NCBI GenBank assembly: GCA_045611685.1
Contig: JAZKXO010000038.1
Coordinates: 1 to 22,891, forward strand
Length of the DNA stretch: 22,891 bases
From: SIG701 sp045611685
GTDB taxonomy: Bacteria; Bacillota; Clostridia; Oscillospirales; CAG-272
Direction: 5' to 3'
A program made the translations under genes and the position numbers. Below are positions 22,566 to 22,891 of the stretch, piece by piece. Positions within the stretch are counted from its first letter, which is position 1; each line of letters begins with the position of its first letter. The notes beneath the pieces are model-generated. The model had not been told where the DNA came from and did not search any database. It saw only the letters and a program-made list of their open reading frames with translations.

Positions 22566-22891
22566 TTATTTGAAGAGATTTGTGCGGGCAACGATGCGGT
22601 ACACCAAAATGCCTAGAATACCCGCGGCTACGATCTCACCGATTCCCACCGTAAGTACAAGAAACGGATACGAATCCGGCACGCCATATACTTTTTGGAG
22701 CACCAGCGGCACAATGATGGCGTTTGAAAGAATCGGCGGGATAGGCGCCGTCCACTTCCCTTTTTTTCGAAGGAAATACGTACCGAGCGCACCGATCAGC
22801 GATGCGAGCGAGCCGAACACCACATCCCACGGCAGGCAGCCCGTCAAGAGATTGGACAAAAGGCAACCGATAAACACACCGGGAATCGCAG
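22566..22891 (-). CDS. queT: QueT-like transporter, 5' end outside the window
   Basis: The C-terminal ~108 residues of an integral membrane protein, open to the window edge. Visible are AIPGVFIGCLLSNLLTGCLP, WDVVFGSLASLIGALGTYFL, PPILSNAIIVPLVLQKVYG and FLVLTVGIGEIVAAGILG. This order ('GcllaNll.G...wDvvFGslaTliga', 'lPpil.NaiiVp.vl', 'vg.GE..a...lG') is that of QueT (DUF988), the presumed substrate-binding membrane subunit of an ECF-type or ECF-like transporter for queuosine precursors. A preQ1 riboswitch often precedes such genes but would lie outside this window. The protein ends ...TNLFK with TAA at 22568-22566. Confidence 0.8.
   Translation of the reverse strand, partial: AIPGVFIGCLLSNLLTGCLPWDVVFGSLASLIGALGTYFLRKKGKWTAPIPPILSNAIIVPLVLQKVYGVPDSYPFLVLTVGIGEIVAAGILGILVYRIVARTNLFK

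Overview
The window looks like a chromosomal piece of an anaerobic, low-oxygen-adapted Firmicute of the class Clostridia, probably an uncultured gut lineage. The grounds are strong AGGAGG-type ribosome binding sites, sigma-A promoters with 17-base spacers, Rnf-type electron-transport genes, a ferredoxin-domain aldo/keto reductase, a QueT-type transporter and heterodimeric ABC exporters of clostridial type. This is inference from gene families; no rRNA or other marker gene is present. No tRNA, rRNA, CRISPR array, transposase or phage gene was seen.

Region 1 (about 33-3580, minus strand) is a tight run of eight small genes plus a broken ninth. In transcript order they encode an 81-aa membrane protein, an 85-aa DUF3592-like protein, an 89-aa membrane protein, a DUF6054-like protein, a 109-aa unknown, a two-helix membrane protein with a C-terminal zinc ribbon, a LiaF-like membrane protein, a DUF4097 beta-repeat membrane protein and the first ~45 codons of an ABC-transporter ATPase that stops inside its Walker A motif. 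The leader (3581-3880) is full of dyads, including a UUCG-loop intrinsic terminator just before the first gene. The set resembles envelope-stress modules, but the function is unknown.

Region 2 (3998-9063) holds independent genes: an NhaC-family antiporter with an unusual four-cysteine loop, a GNAT acetyltransferase, an MscS channel with a consensus promoter, a 4Fe-4S aldo/keto reductase and a TIGR04076-type small protein. The last two are driven by overlapping, crossed promoters.

Region 3 (9151-12626) is a two-gene operon of rnfC-like and rnfD-like genes. RnfC has a degraded glycine-rich nucleotide/flavin loop. RnfD keeps its flavin-threonine motif and carries an N-terminal acidic extension, an extra membrane helix and a ~210-residue Thr/Glu-rich repetitive tail. 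RnfG, E, A and B are absent here, so this is either a split cluster or a repurposed pair.

Region 4 (12658-14979, minus strand) has an M50 intramembrane protease coupled to a one-helix partner, and an M18 aminopeptidase. Region 5 (15095-22558, plus strand) is an operon of four ABC half-transporters forming two pairs, each a degenerate-site subunit followed by a canonical one. It ends in a structured, partly duplicated 3' untranslated region. A QueT-like gene runs off the right edge.
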